Origin: CAWCUK01 sp963798775
Lineage (GTDB): Bacteria > Bacteroidota > Ignavibacteria > Ignavibacteriales > Ignavibacteriaceae
Reading direction: 5' to 3'
NCBI GenBank assembly: GCA_963798775.1
Contig: CAWCUK010000001.1
Coordinates: 186,001 to 250,000 of the forward strand
Length of the DNA stretch: 64,000 bases
A model generated the notes under the pieces. The model did not search any database, was not told where the DNA came from, and saw nothing but the letters and a program-made list of their open reading frames with translations. A program made the position numbers and the translations under genes. This document shows positions 27,501-36,493 of this stretch, one piece after another. How positions within the stretch are numbered: position 1 is the first letter of the stretch; each line of letters opens with the position of its first letter.

Positions 27501-27941
27501 TCGACTAATTGAAACTTCAAACCAATCTGAATCAACCGTAGGAGAAGTAACCATAAACATTTCGTCAAATGAAACATCATTTTGAAAACCGCCTATGTAC
27601 GCAGTTCCTTTTCTCAGTCCAAAATTAATTACTATTTCTGCCCCAATGCCATTCTTTGAATATCCGGTTGAGGAGTTATTATCAGAATCTAAATAAAACT
27701 TAACTCCATCTTTAGCTTGCAATGAATAAACTAATTCACTTTTAAAATAGATGAATAAAAATTTATCATCGTTTGTAACCTTAAAACTTTGGAGAGAAAT
27801 TCCTGATGAACTTCCGGACGCAGTCCAAGAAGCTTGTACACTTTGCCAATCATTATGATTTTCATCCAGTAAAATTCTACTCTGGGAAAAATAAGTTGCG
27901 GGTATTAATAGAAATAAAATTATGTACAAAAAAACTTTCAT
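24600..27941 (-). CDS. Secreted EEP nuclease-GH16 fusion protein with T9SS tail
   Basis: 1113 residues from the ATG preceded by GGAGG (MKVFLYIILFLLIPATYFSQ signal peptide). Domains in order: a beta-sandwich resembling CBM9-type modules (about 20-195); an endonuclease/exonuclease/phosphatase domain (about 205-490) with LRVLSQNVEFDG, GLVEIYN, VVVAHPPCCDND, IILGDMNFVGD and SDHFPVV, so the metal and acid-base residues are present; an OB-like module (about 500-680); and a GH16 domain (about 690-950) with LVWSDEFNG and the catalytic motif GEIDIFELLG. It ends with a linker and a type IX sorting domain (YSLSQNFPNPFNP...KKMMLLK). It probably acts outside the cell on a beta-glucan-type polymer and a phosphodiester substrate. 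Confidence 0.88.
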   Translation of the reverse strand: MKVFLYIILFLLIPATYFSQSRILLDENHNDWQSVQASWTASGSSSGISLQSFKVTNDDKFLFIYFKSELVYSLQAKDGVKFYLDSDNNSSTGYSKNGIGAEIVINFGLRKGTAYIGGFQNDVSFDEMFMVTSPTVDSDWFEVSISRNAVINSSNLFSSDNIQLIFADESAVGGASTDAISYSFQEGNLDPLPSYSFEKKSAEHLRVLSQNVEFDGFFEEANKPIFERLYNVIDPDIIGLVEIYNHTGDEAAVRLEEMLPSPQGKSWNGAQIADNIIVTRYKIKNSWSAGSFGNGVFLLDLRPHYDTDALVVVAHPPCCDNDAARQDEVDAIMAFIREAKNPGGLVTLTEGSPIIILGDMNFVGDPQQVTTLLTGDIVNENIYGSDFTPDWDGSDLMDAKPFVTELPMTFTQGIGNSPGSFSKGRLDYMLYTGSVLELQNSFVLYTNSLPQSTLSSYGLWLNDSESASDHFPVVSDFQVSVTNNVRTISSIRRNDSNGSPRLLNSTVTFSGIVTAAQEFGSAGPAYIQDGTAGIAVYGNNLITGLQVGDDITITSPLGFYNGLTEIIYNTDNSFVTVNSSNNAVDPETVTINQVINQTWNDLEEYEGMLIKIEHATFSETGSFASNNNYTLTDGTGSITLRIDNDVDIIGTQIPTGEVSVTAIVSQYDNTAPYSTGYQLLPRKISDIEEYPSEYTLVWSDEFNGSTLDETIWTRETGGTGWGNNELQYYTDRDVNAYLENGLLIIQALNESYEGRDYTSARLITQGKKSFKYGKIEARIKTPYGQGIWPAFWSLGESFNNVGWPACGEIDIFELLGHQPDKAYGTAHWLENNNYQYNTGNYALNQSTFSDDFHLYSIVWDENKIEWYIDNNLYHSLTITSSEQSEFHEKFFLLLNIAVGGYWPGYPDGTTTFPQKMFVDYIRVYNKGIVPVELVNFNANVLDNEVKLTWRTATETNNAGFEIEKSIDNQKFVTIGFVEGKGNSTNPIDYQYRDNLLKGKASYRLKQIDYDGSYSYSKLINVEAEPIRDYSLSQNFPNPFNPTTSIEYSIPSSGFVNLKVYDILGNEVATLVNEAQESGRYKVDFDSSNLSSGLYFYKIQSGSFTQVKKMMLLK

Positions 27942-27966
27942 CTGAACCTCCATATCGTTTAGAATT

Positions 27967-27992
27967 AAGAGCGACTTTTTCAAATCGCTCTT
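27967..27992. promoter_or_regulatory. Inverted repeat in the leader of the EEP-GH16 gene
   Basis: AAGAGCGA and TCGCTCTT pair around a 10-nt loop, 26 bp upstream of the start codon. The same hairpin is kept in the duplicated copy at 40214-40239. The T-run after the stem is poor on the minus strand, so it could be a weak terminator, an RNA-stability element or an operator. Confidence 0.5.
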
Positions 27993-28063
27993 TTCATTTC
28001 TAAACTAAGTTAGTATATCAATGTTTTCATTGGTTTTTGAAATTGAATAATTGAGATAGTCAG

Positions 28064-31000
28064 TTATTTCAGCAGTGTCATTTTACGCACTTGCATAAAA
28101 TTTCCAGCTTGTATTTTGTAAATATAAAGTCCGCTTGCTAAGTTAGCTGCATCAAAATTGACTTTATAATTCCCGGCATCTTGCTGCTTATTAACCAGGT
28201 CCGCTACTTTATTTCCAAGGATATCATAGACTTTGAGACTTACATAACTATTACTTGGTACTGAATATCCAATTGTTGTAGTTGGATTAAATGGATTAGG
28301 ATAATTCTGGGAAAGCGAATATTCATGAACGCTTAAATCAAGGTTAATACTTAATATTTTTGAATACGAATAAGATCCATCAAAGTCTATTTGTTTTAGC
28401 CTATATTCAACGATTCCGGTAAAGTTGGATTGGCTAAGATCATCTTCATATTTATAAATGTTTTTTGTTGTTGAATTGCCTTGCCCTTTAATGAATCCAA
28501 TTTTAATCCAATCATTTTTCATCATTCTTTCAATCTCAAATCCATGATTATTTACTTCGGTTGCAGTTGTCCAGTTCAGCATCAGTTTTGAGTTATTTTT
28601 ATTTACAGTAAAAGAAGTAAGTTCAACAGGAAGCGAAGTATCGAATGCTCTAACAACATTACTTATTCTTACTTCATCGATACAACCAATAAAATCTCCG
28701 CCAATAACTAAATCTTGAGAGTTTAACAAAACATTATTTGTATTAAAATTATTTGAAGACGAGAAAATTTGTTTTCTGTTTTCATCGTGTATTACCATCT
28801 TTAACTCTGATTTTTTAGTATCCCTAATAAATGCAATATGGTACCATTTATTTAATTCAGGAGCTGGAGCAGCAGCATTTATTCTTAAATCTTTAACCGG
28901 AAAATAAAAGACATGGAATACATTGCCCCAAGAAGTGTGTAATTGAATTGAATAATTTGATTGGTAAGGATCTCCATCACCCGGCTTTCTTATAAGAAAA
29001 GGGAAATTTCCATAATCCGAAAATTTAGCCCACAATTCAATTGTCCAATCACCTGATAAACTTAATTCATCGGTATGCGGAATAATTATTTTATCCTGTT
29101 CGGAACTAAACTTAAGGCATTCGCCTAACTGCAAAGCTGAATTAGCTGTAAAAGATTGTCCTCCGCCTGAAGCAGTTCCGTCACCCGAAAGATTAGACAT
29201 GTTTTTATAATCACCGTCAAAGTGTAATAATAATACAGTATTCTCATCATTACTGTAAGGGCCGCATATCAACGCAATCTTACTTATTGTAAAAATATTT
29301 GAGGATTGAGTTCTTACACTGCTGTTACCATTTTCTGATATTCTTATTAAACAAGACTCTGAATTAATTTCAGGAACTGTCCAATCATATTTTTTCGAGC
29401 TACCATCATAGTTATTTATTATGCTATTCCATGTTGATCCGTTGTCAGTAGAGTAATCTATATCAACAAAAGAAACAAGGTTCAATTCCCAAGTTATAGG
29501 ATATATTTTCCCGGCCAGAAGGTATTCCCCTCCATTGGGGGTTTTAAGTGAAATTGTAGGGGCAGTTTCATCTTTGGTAGTAAAATTCCAAACAGAACTA
29601 CTGGATGAGCCGAAAGAATTTTTGCTCACGATTTTCCAATAGTAAGTAGTATTTTTTTCGAGTCTATTCAGTTGATAAGATGTTTGCGGATCAACATTAT
29701 TTAATGCTAATTCTTGAGGCGGATTTGTTTTTCCAAAGTATAAATCAATTTTTTCTGTGTTTAATCCATTGGTCCAGGACAGCTCATTATTATCTAAATT
29801 TACATTCGAAGCATTATTAACGGGAGATGGATTGTAAGCAGGTCCGGGTAAATTTCCTTCTTCAAAATTTCTTACCACATTACTAATTCTTACCTCATCA
29901 ATATATCCGGTAAAATCTCCGCCTATTATTAAATCCTGCGAGTTTAGCAACACGTTTGTTGTATTAAGTGAATTTGTTTTTGAAAAAACTTCATTTCTAT
30001 TTTCATCATGTATTATTAACTTCAACTGAGAATTTTTTGTATCCTTAATAAACGCGATATGATACCATTTATTTAACTCAGGACTAGGGGCAGTAATATT
30101 TACTCTTAAATCTTTAACCGGAAAATAAAAGACGTGGAATACATTGCCCCAAGAAGTGTGTAATTGAATTGAATAATTTGATTGGTATGGATCTCCATCA
30201 CCCGGCTTTCTTATAAGGAAAGGAAAATTACCATAATCCGAAAATTTAGCCCACAGTTCAATTGTCCAATCACCGGAGAGGCTTAGTGCATTGCTATGAG
30301 GTATAGATATTTTATCGCCTTCGGATTTAAACCTTAAACATTCATCTAGTTTCAGTGCTGAATTAGTAATAAATTCTTGCCCTCCTCCGGACGCGGTTCC
30401 ATCATCCGATAGATCAGACATATTCTTATAATCACCGTCAAAGTGTAATAGCAAAACAGTATTTTCGTCTTTATAATATGGACCTCCGATCAACTGTTTC
30501 TCGCTGATTATAAAAGTATTCGGTGATTGAGAACTTATATTTTTATTACCGCTTTCTGTTATTCTTATTAAGCAATTTTCCGAATTAACTGTTGGAACTA
30601 TCCAATCATATTTTTTTGAAGCATCATCGAAATTATTTATTATGTTTTTCCAGGTAGAACCATTATCTGTAGAGTAATCTAAATCAACATTTGAAATAAG
30701 TTCCGATTCCCAAACTATAGGATAAGCTTTACCTGCAAAAAAATACTCTCCACCATTTGGTGACATTATGGATATTGATTTTGATAGCGGATTCCTAATT
30801 TCAAATATGTCACTGATACGATTAATATTAACATTAGTTTGATCAGAAATTTTCACCCTACAATTCTCAGATACAATATTAGCAGGAGTAAAAGAATATG
30901 AACCACTATCCGCCTGAACATTTTCAGCTATTGTGTTCCAACTCTGTCCTTTGTTGTCACTTAGTTCTATTTTAAGATTTTGAATATTGCTGCTATTCCA

Positions 31001-31885
31001 GGTAATAGTAAATTCTTCGTCATTAAAAAAAGAACCGCCGACAGTTGGTTGGACTAATTGCAATTCTTTATTGCCCCAGTCGGGTTCTATACCAATAAGA
31101 GCGGAATTATAGGCAATATATATTTCACCTAGATTATCAACATCATAATAACCTCTAATATCGTTAAAAGCGTAATCGCAATAGAATTCATTATTTGCAT
31201 TATATCCATCTAAAACCCAATAATGACCTTTATGATGCCCTGATTCCCAGGGTGGAGGGCTATCTGTGGTTCTTCCCATCATTAGTACCGGCCTGCCGTT
31301 TGCTAATTCATTTTTTAATATATCAATCCATTCTTCTTTTGTATAATTCCATCTGTCAACCCAATGAAGACTTGACTTAAAACCAAAATAATCAACTAGA
31401 GCTCCGGGAATTCTTTCCTTATCGCCAGTCCAGCCAATAGTTATTTTTTCTCCAACGGCACAGGCCGCTTCAAATAAGCGTGCGGTTTCATTATACTCTG
31501 CTTGTGTAGAATATTGGTAAAGTACCGCTTTCATATCGGGGTAATTTAGATTCATGTTTGTTAAATCAACATTCCAGTAATTTCCCCAGGTATCCCTAAA
31601 GTTAAGTACTTTTTTCCCATTCACCGGAAACTGCCAGTAATGCATTATCCTTGCAAAAGAAGTCGGACCGCAAGCATTTACCCAATGGCCATTTGTACCA
31701 TCGGCATCTTCAGGATTATATGCATTATACGGCCATGTACCGGTAGTCCATTGATTTTGAATTAAAGGTTCTACTTCATTTGGATAAGTTTGAGCATTAT
31801 CTTTTTTCTGAGCAAAAGATGGATTTATTAAACTAAAGACGAAGCACAGCAAAATTATGTGCATAAAAAAGTGTGTAAATTTCAT
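28064..31885 (-). CDS. Secreted C10 (streptopain-like) cysteine protease with Ig, LamG and FN3 modules and T9SS tail
   Basis: 1273 residues. A signal peptide is followed by a C10 peptidase domain (about 40-260): catalytic Cys in NACGPTSFARIMHYWQF (near 71) and catalytic His in HKGHYWVLDGYN (near 222). Three Ig-like repeats with the pattern GGEYxxAGKxYPIxWE lie at about 280-365, 375-460 and 785-870. Two LamG-like domains (about 468-665 and 874-1071) have nearly the same sequence (DENTVLLLHFDGDYKNM; LSLSGDWTIELWAKFSDYG). One FN3 domain sits between them. The C-terminus is a sorting domain (YSLSQNYPNPFNPTT...RKMTLLK). It is probably exported by T9SS and degrades extracellular protein. Confidence 0.87.
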   Translation of the reverse strand: MKFTHFFMHIILLCFVFSLINPSFAQKKDNAQTYPNEVEPLIQNQWTTGTWPYNAYNPEDADGTNGHWVNACGPTSFARIMHYWQFPVNGKKVLNFRDTWGNYWNVDLTNMNLNYPDMKAVLYQYSTQAEYNETARLFEAACAVGEKITIGWTGDKERIPGALVDYFGFKSSLHWVDRWNYTKEEWIDILKNELANGRPVLMMGRTTDSPPPWESGHHKGHYWVLDGYNANNEFYCDYAFNDIRGYYDVDNLGEIYIAYNSALIGIEPDWGNKELQLVQPTVGGSFFNDEEFTITWNSSNIQNLKIELSDNKGQSWNTIAENVQADSGSYSFTPANIVSENCRVKISDQTNVNINRISDIFEIRNPLSKSISIMSPNGGEYFFAGKAYPIVWESELISNVDLDYSTDNGSTWKNIINNFDDASKKYDWIVPTVNSENCLIRITESGNKNISSQSPNTFIISEKQLIGGPYYKDENTVLLLHFDGDYKNMSDLSDDGTASGGGQEFITNSALKLDECLRFKSEGDKISIPHSNALSLSGDWTIELWAKFSDYGNFPFLIRKPGDGDPYQSNYSIQLHTSWGNVFHVFYFPVKDLRVNITAPSPELNKWYHIAFIKDTKNSQLKLIIHDENRNEVFSKTNSLNTTNVLLNSQDLIIGGDFTGYIDEVRISNVVRNFEEGNLPGPAYNPSPVNNASNVNLDNNELSWTNGLNTEKIDLYFGKTNPPQELALNNVDPQTSYQLNRLEKNTTYYWKIVSKNSFGSSSSSVWNFTTKDETAPTISLKTPNGGEYLLAGKIYPITWELNLVSFVDIDYSTDNGSTWNSIINNYDGSSKKYDWTVPEINSESCLIRISENGNSSVRTQSSNIFTISKIALICGPYSNDENTVLLLHFDGDYKNMSNLSGDGTASGGGQSFTANSALQLGECLKFSSEQDKIIIPHTDELSLSGDWTIELWAKFSDYGNFPFLIRKPGDGDPYQSNYSIQLHTSWGNVFHVFYFPVKDLRINAAAPAPELNKWYHIAFIRDTKKSELKMVIHDENRKQIFSSSNNFNTNNVLLNSQDLVIGGDFIGCIDEVRISNVVRAFDTSLPVELTSFTVNKNNSKLMLNWTTATEVNNHGFEIERMMKNDWIKIGFIKGQGNSTTKNIYKYEDDLSQSNFTGIVEYRLKQIDFDGSYSYSKILSINLDLSVHEYSLSQNYPNPFNPTTTIGYSVPSNSYVSLKVYDILGNKVADLVNKQQDAGNYKVNFDAANLASGLYIYKIQAGNFMQVRKMTLLK

Positions 31886-32008
31886 TTTGAGTTCCCACTA
31901 TTAAAAAGTATAAAGTTTATGATGTAACTAATTTCTTGCGGACCTATTAAAGAGTTATTACTCTTATTTATAAAATATTTTTTCAACTTTAAGGATTAAA
32001 AACGTTGA

Positions 32009-32614
32009 TTATTTTTTTGCGTATTCTTCTCTTGATTTGAAAACAAATTTTTCCAGATTCCCTAATTTTTCTATTCCCCGAAAGTACCCCTTCATTATAG
32101 CCGGTTGACCTTCTTTAACATTTCTCCATTGAATAACGTCCAGCACAACCCAATCTTTATTTGATTGAAGAGGATTTCCTTGAGCATCTAAAGCTTGTAA
32201 AAAACCGAAAAGATGAGAGCGTGTTGCCTTAGCCGTAATTTCCGCCGTTAATTCAATCTGATTATACATCAAATTTGTAATTTTAAGATTATTAACTTTA
32301 TATTTCTCATCCTCTTGTTTAACTTCAAACGGAATGGTTATAGGAAACTTTAAAGATTTTGCTAATTGCTCTAAATTTTCAGCGGCTTCTTTTTTCAACA
32401 ACTTTCTTTGCTTATCGTAATCTTCTAATTCGGCTAATGATTTAGCATCCTTCCCTTCTCTTTCAACAACTGCTATTTTTTCCTTATAATTTTTTGCAAA
32501 TCCCGGAGCTTTCCCCAGATATTTATTCGTTATATCAGAAGAACCACTTTCTCCACAGTTAGAAATCAAAAAAGTTAATGCTAAGAACAAAACTGATTTA
32601 ATTAAGTTTTTCAT
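32009..32614 (-). CDS. Lipoprotein of unknown function
   Basis: 201 residues from the ATG after AGGTGGCGGT; a longer TTG start is less likely. The lipoprotein signal MKNLIKSVLFLALTFLISNC has its lipobox Cys at 20. The mature part has a charged helical region (about 40-85, YKEKIAVVEREGKDAKSLAE) and a beta-rich domain to the end (VLDVIQWRNVKEGQPAIMKG). I do not recognise a family. It stands alone between the protease and the AraC-type regulator on the same strand. Confidence 0.75.
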   Translation of the reverse strand: MKNLIKSVLFLALTFLISNCGESGSSDITNKYLGKAPGFAKNYKEKIAVVEREGKDAKSLAELEDYDKQRKLLKKEAAENLEQLAKSLKFPITIPFEVKQEDEKYKVNNLKITNLMYNQIELTAEITAKATRSHLFGFLQALDAQGNPLQSNKDWVVLDVIQWRNVKEGQPAIMKGYFRGIEKLGNLEKFVFKSREEYAKK

Positions 32615-32787
32615 ACCGCCACCTTTTTTTTGAAAAAATTCTATTTTCAATAAAAGGCATAAATGTAGGTAAATCAAATACTTATAGGCTCGATTTATAA
32701 ATCAGAACTACTTAAATAATAAATATGATTATGATTGGCTGTTTTTGAGGATGATTTCTTGGTAAGATTTAATATTATCAAAAGTTT

Positions 32788-34719
32788 TTATTTTGAATCT
32801 AAAAATTCCGATGGTGTTTTTTCGGTAAATTTTCTAAACGCATTATAAAATGCGGATTTTGAACTGAAGCCTACGGTTTTTGCTACTCCTTCATATGAAA
32901 ATGTTTTGTTTTTGTCATTTATGATAATGTTTTTTGCTTCTTCTATTCTGTAACGGTTTAAAAAATTGCTGAAATTCAGTCCATATTTTAAATTAATAGT
33001 ACGCGACAAATAAGTTGTATTTGTGTTTAATCTTTCCGCAATCTCTTTTTGATTAATATTTGAATTCATAAATATCTTTTCTTCTAACATAAGCCTTTCC
33101 AAATTCGTAATTATATTTCTTGCAATTTCATCTTCATTCCATTTTTGTTTCTCACTTATAGTGGGAGATTTTTCAATTGCCTTAATTACTTTTTTATATT
33201 TTCTTCTATCGGCAAAACCTTCGTCGGAATCAGGCATAATTCTCTGAGCAAATTTTACTGTTTTATTTCGGTAATAAAACATCACTACACCCAAAATTAA
33301 TAATCCCACTAAAACCAGTATTAATGATGTACTTTTAATCTGAATCAGTTTATTTTCAAGATTATTTTTTGTCAGTCGGGATAACTCTAATTCACGAACT
33401 TTTTGGTCAACATCATATTTAATTTGTGTATCAATAACTAATTTTTGAGCTTTTGCGCTAAACATAGAATCTTTTATAGCATTTCTCAATTTTAGGTACT
33501 TTATCGCGGAATCCGGTAAAGAGATTAAAGAATAAATCTCAGACAAGTTTGAATAATTTTCAATTAAAGTTCCCACAACGTTAACTTTTGCGCTTTTTTT
33601 AAAGAATTTTATAGCATCTTCATACATCTCTTTATACGCAGAAATTTTTCCAAGTAAATGATAAGCGTTCGCAAAAGCGATTTTATTATTGGAAAGTTCA
33701 GCATAAGTTAAAGAGAGTTTTACATAAACTTCGGCGGAATCAATACTTCCTATGTTGAAGAAAATCTCCGCAATGTTATTATTTGTATAAGCTAAATAAT
33801 GATTATTTTTAACTTTATTAAAATTAAAAAGTGCTTTTCTATTTAATTCTAACGCTTTTTTAAAGTCTCTTCTTTTAAAATAAATACCGGCATAATTCAT
33901 ATACGTATAACCTAAGCCGTGATAATAATTATGCTCTCCGCATATTCGAACAGCTTTTTTCAAATATGGTTCAGAATCTTCAGATTTAGAATATGAAGAA
34001 ATATATCCGGCCATAATAACATAATTATGAACAGACAACATCCAATCCCCATTTGCCTCACTAATTTCTATAGAATTTTTTAAATATTCGATAGCCCGTT
34101 CGTGATCGATTGAATCTCCGTAAATTATCGCGATTAAAAGATAAATCCGGGCCAGATAAGGTGAATTACTTTTTGAGTTTTCAATTACTTTTTCGGCATA
34201 TTTTAAAGAAAGATTTCGGTCAATTGTTTTACTGTAGTTATTTGCAAACAAGTAATAAGTTTGAAGTTTTATCTTTTTATTTTCGATAGGTGGAAGAAGT
34301 TCTTCGGCCGATTTTAAATATTTTAATGATTCTTTATAATCATTTAACTTGAAATAAAAATACCCCAAGGCATTCAGCGATTGAACCTCAAGCGAAATAT
34401 CATTTTTTTCTTGAGAATTAGATAATGCCATTTGTAGAATCCGCAGAATACTATCTTTATGGTTTTCGTTTATTTCTGATAACGCAATGTAAATTGAAGA
34501 TTTAATTAAATTTAAAGTATCGTTATTCTGTATTGCATCAAATCGGATTTGCCGCGCTAAATTAATTCCTTGTTTTGAGGAGCTGATAAAAATATTTTCA
34601 TAAAGTGAATCAAATTTTGAGATTTGCTTATGCTCAGAAGCAATATAAGCAGCTTGATTTTTGGGTAACAAAGAAAAGACAAAGAATACTAGGAAATAGA
34701 ATTTCACTTTACATTCCAT
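32788..34719 (-). CDS. Membrane-anchored TPR sensor with cytoplasmic AraC-family DNA-binding domain
   Basis: 643 residues from the first ATG (MECKVKFYFLVFFVFSLL, signal or anchor). A long run of tetratricopeptide repeats (about 60-420, e.g. LNALGYFYFKLNDYKESLKY) probably lies in the periplasm. One membrane helix (about 465-490, SLILVLVGLLILGVVMFYY) and a cytoplasmic AraC/HTH_18 domain (about 540-640) follow, with RTINLKYGLNFSNFLNRYRI and GFSSKSAFYNAFRKFTEKTP. This layout suits a one-component signal system that couples an envelope signal directly to transcription. The genes it controls are not shown by sequence; the neighbouring secreted hydrolases are candidates. Confidence 0.85.
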   Translation of the reverse strand: MECKVKFYFLVFFVFSLLPKNQAAYIASEHKQISKFDSLYENIFISSSKQGINLARQIRFDAIQNNDTLNLIKSSIYIALSEINENHKDSILRILQMALSNSQEKNDISLEVQSLNALGYFYFKLNDYKESLKYLKSAEELLPPIENKKIKLQTYYLFANNYSKTIDRNLSLKYAEKVIENSKSNSPYLARIYLLIAIIYGDSIDHERAIEYLKNSIEISEANGDWMLSVHNYVIMAGYISSYSKSEDSEPYLKKAVRICGEHNYYHGLGYTYMNYAGIYFKRRDFKKALELNRKALFNFNKVKNNHYLAYTNNNIAEIFFNIGSIDSAEVYVKLSLTYAELSNNKIAFANAYHLLGKISAYKEMYEDAIKFFKKSAKVNVVGTLIENYSNLSEIYSLISLPDSAIKYLKLRNAIKDSMFSAKAQKLVIDTQIKYDVDQKVRELELSRLTKNNLENKLIQIKSTSLILVLVGLLILGVVMFYYRNKTVKFAQRIMPDSDEGFADRRKYKKVIKAIEKSPTISEKQKWNEDEIARNIITNLERLMLEEKIFMNSNINQKEIAERLNTNTTYLSRTINLKYGLNFSNFLNRYRIEEAKNIIINDKNKTFSYEGVAKTVGFSSKSAFYNAFRKFTEKTPSEFLDSK

Positions 34720-34874
34720 AAATAAAAACAATAAACTTACGGCTAACTTTATTGTATGAGTGAGAATAAGAAATTTAATTCATATAAAGTTTCACTCACA
34801 CAGAAAGAATAGCTTTCAAAAATAAACTTACAAGCGCTTGATTTTAATTGATTCCTAAAAAATCAATAATTTTC

Positions 34875-35420
34875 TTATAATGATTTAATATCATCCGCAA
34901 GCGGTAAAAGACCGTTATTAAACTGATGGCCGCCGCTATCGAATTCACGAGCTTTTGCAAATGGAATCTTTTTAGTATAAAGCGATAAATGGCTAAAAGG
35001 AACCTCGTCATCATCCCGGCAGTGATAAAGAAAAATGGGAACATTTTCGGGAAGTTTCGCGGCAAAGTCATTTTTCAATTTAAGACCTTCAACCCAAGAT
35101 TCATCTCCGCTCCAAAATGGAGTTGACAATAAAAAAACTCCGATTATCGATTTTCTGATATTATTTTCCGCGAGATATTTCAACAGAAATGAGGCTCCTA
35201 AGGAATGGCCGGCCAAAATAACTTCACCCACCATAGAATCAATTTCTTTACCAATCTGCCGAAGCCACCCAAAGTCGGGTTGTGTTTTATCAACATACAT
35301 TTTGGGATAATGTATATTGTAATCATCTCCCAGTTCTTTCTTTAAAAGAAGAGACTAAATTTGCATCAGTTTCATAGCCTCCTTCACCGCCCCCTTGTAT
35401 AAATAATAAAGGTTTTTTCA
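34875..35420 (-). pseudogene. RBBP9/YdeN-type alpha/beta hydrolase, one frameshift
   Basis: It starts MKKPLLFIQGGGEGGYETDA at 35420 (the conserved QGGG oxyanion region). After one extra base in the TTTT run near 35350 it continues KKELGDDYNIHYPKMYVDKT. The nucleophile is in GEVILAGHSLGASFLLKYL, the acidic residue in YHCRDDDEVPFSHL and the catalytic His in FDSGGHQFNNGL. The total of about 181 residues is the normal RBBP9 size. It is a predicted serine hydrolase of unknown substrate. A single indel in an otherwise complete gene may be a sequence error. Confidence 0.78.
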
Positions 35421-36015
35421 TTTGGTAATAATATTTTATTCAAAAAAATTTGAAAGTTTTGAAAAGCAAAGTTTTTTCCACCTAAAATGGACATTAATAT
35501 TTACATTTATTATCCGGTAGAACGGAAAAAGTAGAGGTTTTTGAACTACTGTTCATTACTAAAACTTCCCCTTTGTGAATTAGTACAAGAAATAGAATGA
35601 GGGTTTTTAAACCGGCAAGCTCATTAACAGTTGGAGCTGAAATATTATTGTCTTTAAGGTATGAATTTATTTAGTCTTACTCAACTTAAATTATGTTCGG
35701 GGATAAAAAATTAATTAAAATTTCATATCGCTTCTAATTTTTCAGAAATGCGATAAACAAATTATATTAAAATTCCGCCTAAATTTCGATTAATAAATAT
35801 TCCCAATTATGAACTTGATTAAGTAATTAATTTTCTATAAGATTAGCATTAAATTCCTTATTTCAGGGGAGACTTCAAGTTCTTTTCCGCTTTTAATTAA
35901 AATTCTACATTTCATTTTTTTTTGACATTCATTCTGTTTTTGTTCTTAAATAAGCTCATGCAAAACCGGTTTTATTTGAACCGTAAGCTTTTGCGGCTTA
36001 ATAGGAATAAGTAAA
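35421..36015. other. AT-rich intergenic region between divergent genes
   Basis: About 595 bp with no supportable gene. It contains the promoter sides of both flanking genes. The only structures seen are weak: an AAAACTTTC/GAAAGTTTT-like pairing near 35450-35480 and a TAAGC/GCTTA pair near 35982-36000 just before the lipoprotein ribosome-binding site (AGGAATAAG). Confidence 0.5.
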
Positions 36016-36472
36016 ATGGCTTTACAAAAATTTATATTAAGTATATTTCTGCTTTCTTCCCTATTTATATTTATTTGCTGTTCAAGTGATGAATTGAATT
36101 CAAAACCTGAAACGGGAAAAATAGATTCTAATCATTTTATCTTTATCGAATATCAAAAGAAAACGGACGGGAAAATTCTTAAAGGATATTATCCTCCCGG
36201 AAAAAGAATAGACGGCCGGGTCTATTCTTATCAAGCGGATTCGGGAAAAATTTTAGTTTTAAGACAAAATTTGGTTAATAATCATTCCTTTAAAATTTTA
36301 TTAGGAATGAGCTTAACTCTCACCGGAGCAGCCGGAAGCGGAATAAGTTCAATACTTGTGACTATTGATTCCTTGCCTTTTTACAAAGATCCACTAACTA
36401 TTAAAAATATTATAACTGACGGAACAGTAACGCTGGCTTATAAAAATAAATCACGGAACTTGTCAATAAAAA
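36016..36472 (+). pseudogene. Lipoprotein gene cut at its 3' end by the IS3-family element
   Basis: The lipoprotein signal (FILSIFLLSSLFIFICCSSD, lipobox Cys near 22) is followed by a soluble region without a recognised family (YQKKTDGKILKGYYPPGKRI, LLGMSLTLTGAAGSGISSIL). The genuine sequence reaches the IS end at 36473. Translation then runs another 100 bp inside the IS to a stop at 36573. The remainder of the gene is not found beyond the other IS end, so the 3' part was lost. It is one of the few plus-strand genes in this half. Confidence 0.65.
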
Positions 36473-36493
36473 TGAGACAAAAAATAATTAAAA

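Noticed and set aside
34844..35071. Separate small gene beside the RBBP9-like hydrolase
   Set aside because: It overlaps the catalytic His region of the hydrolase in another frame and has no independent support.
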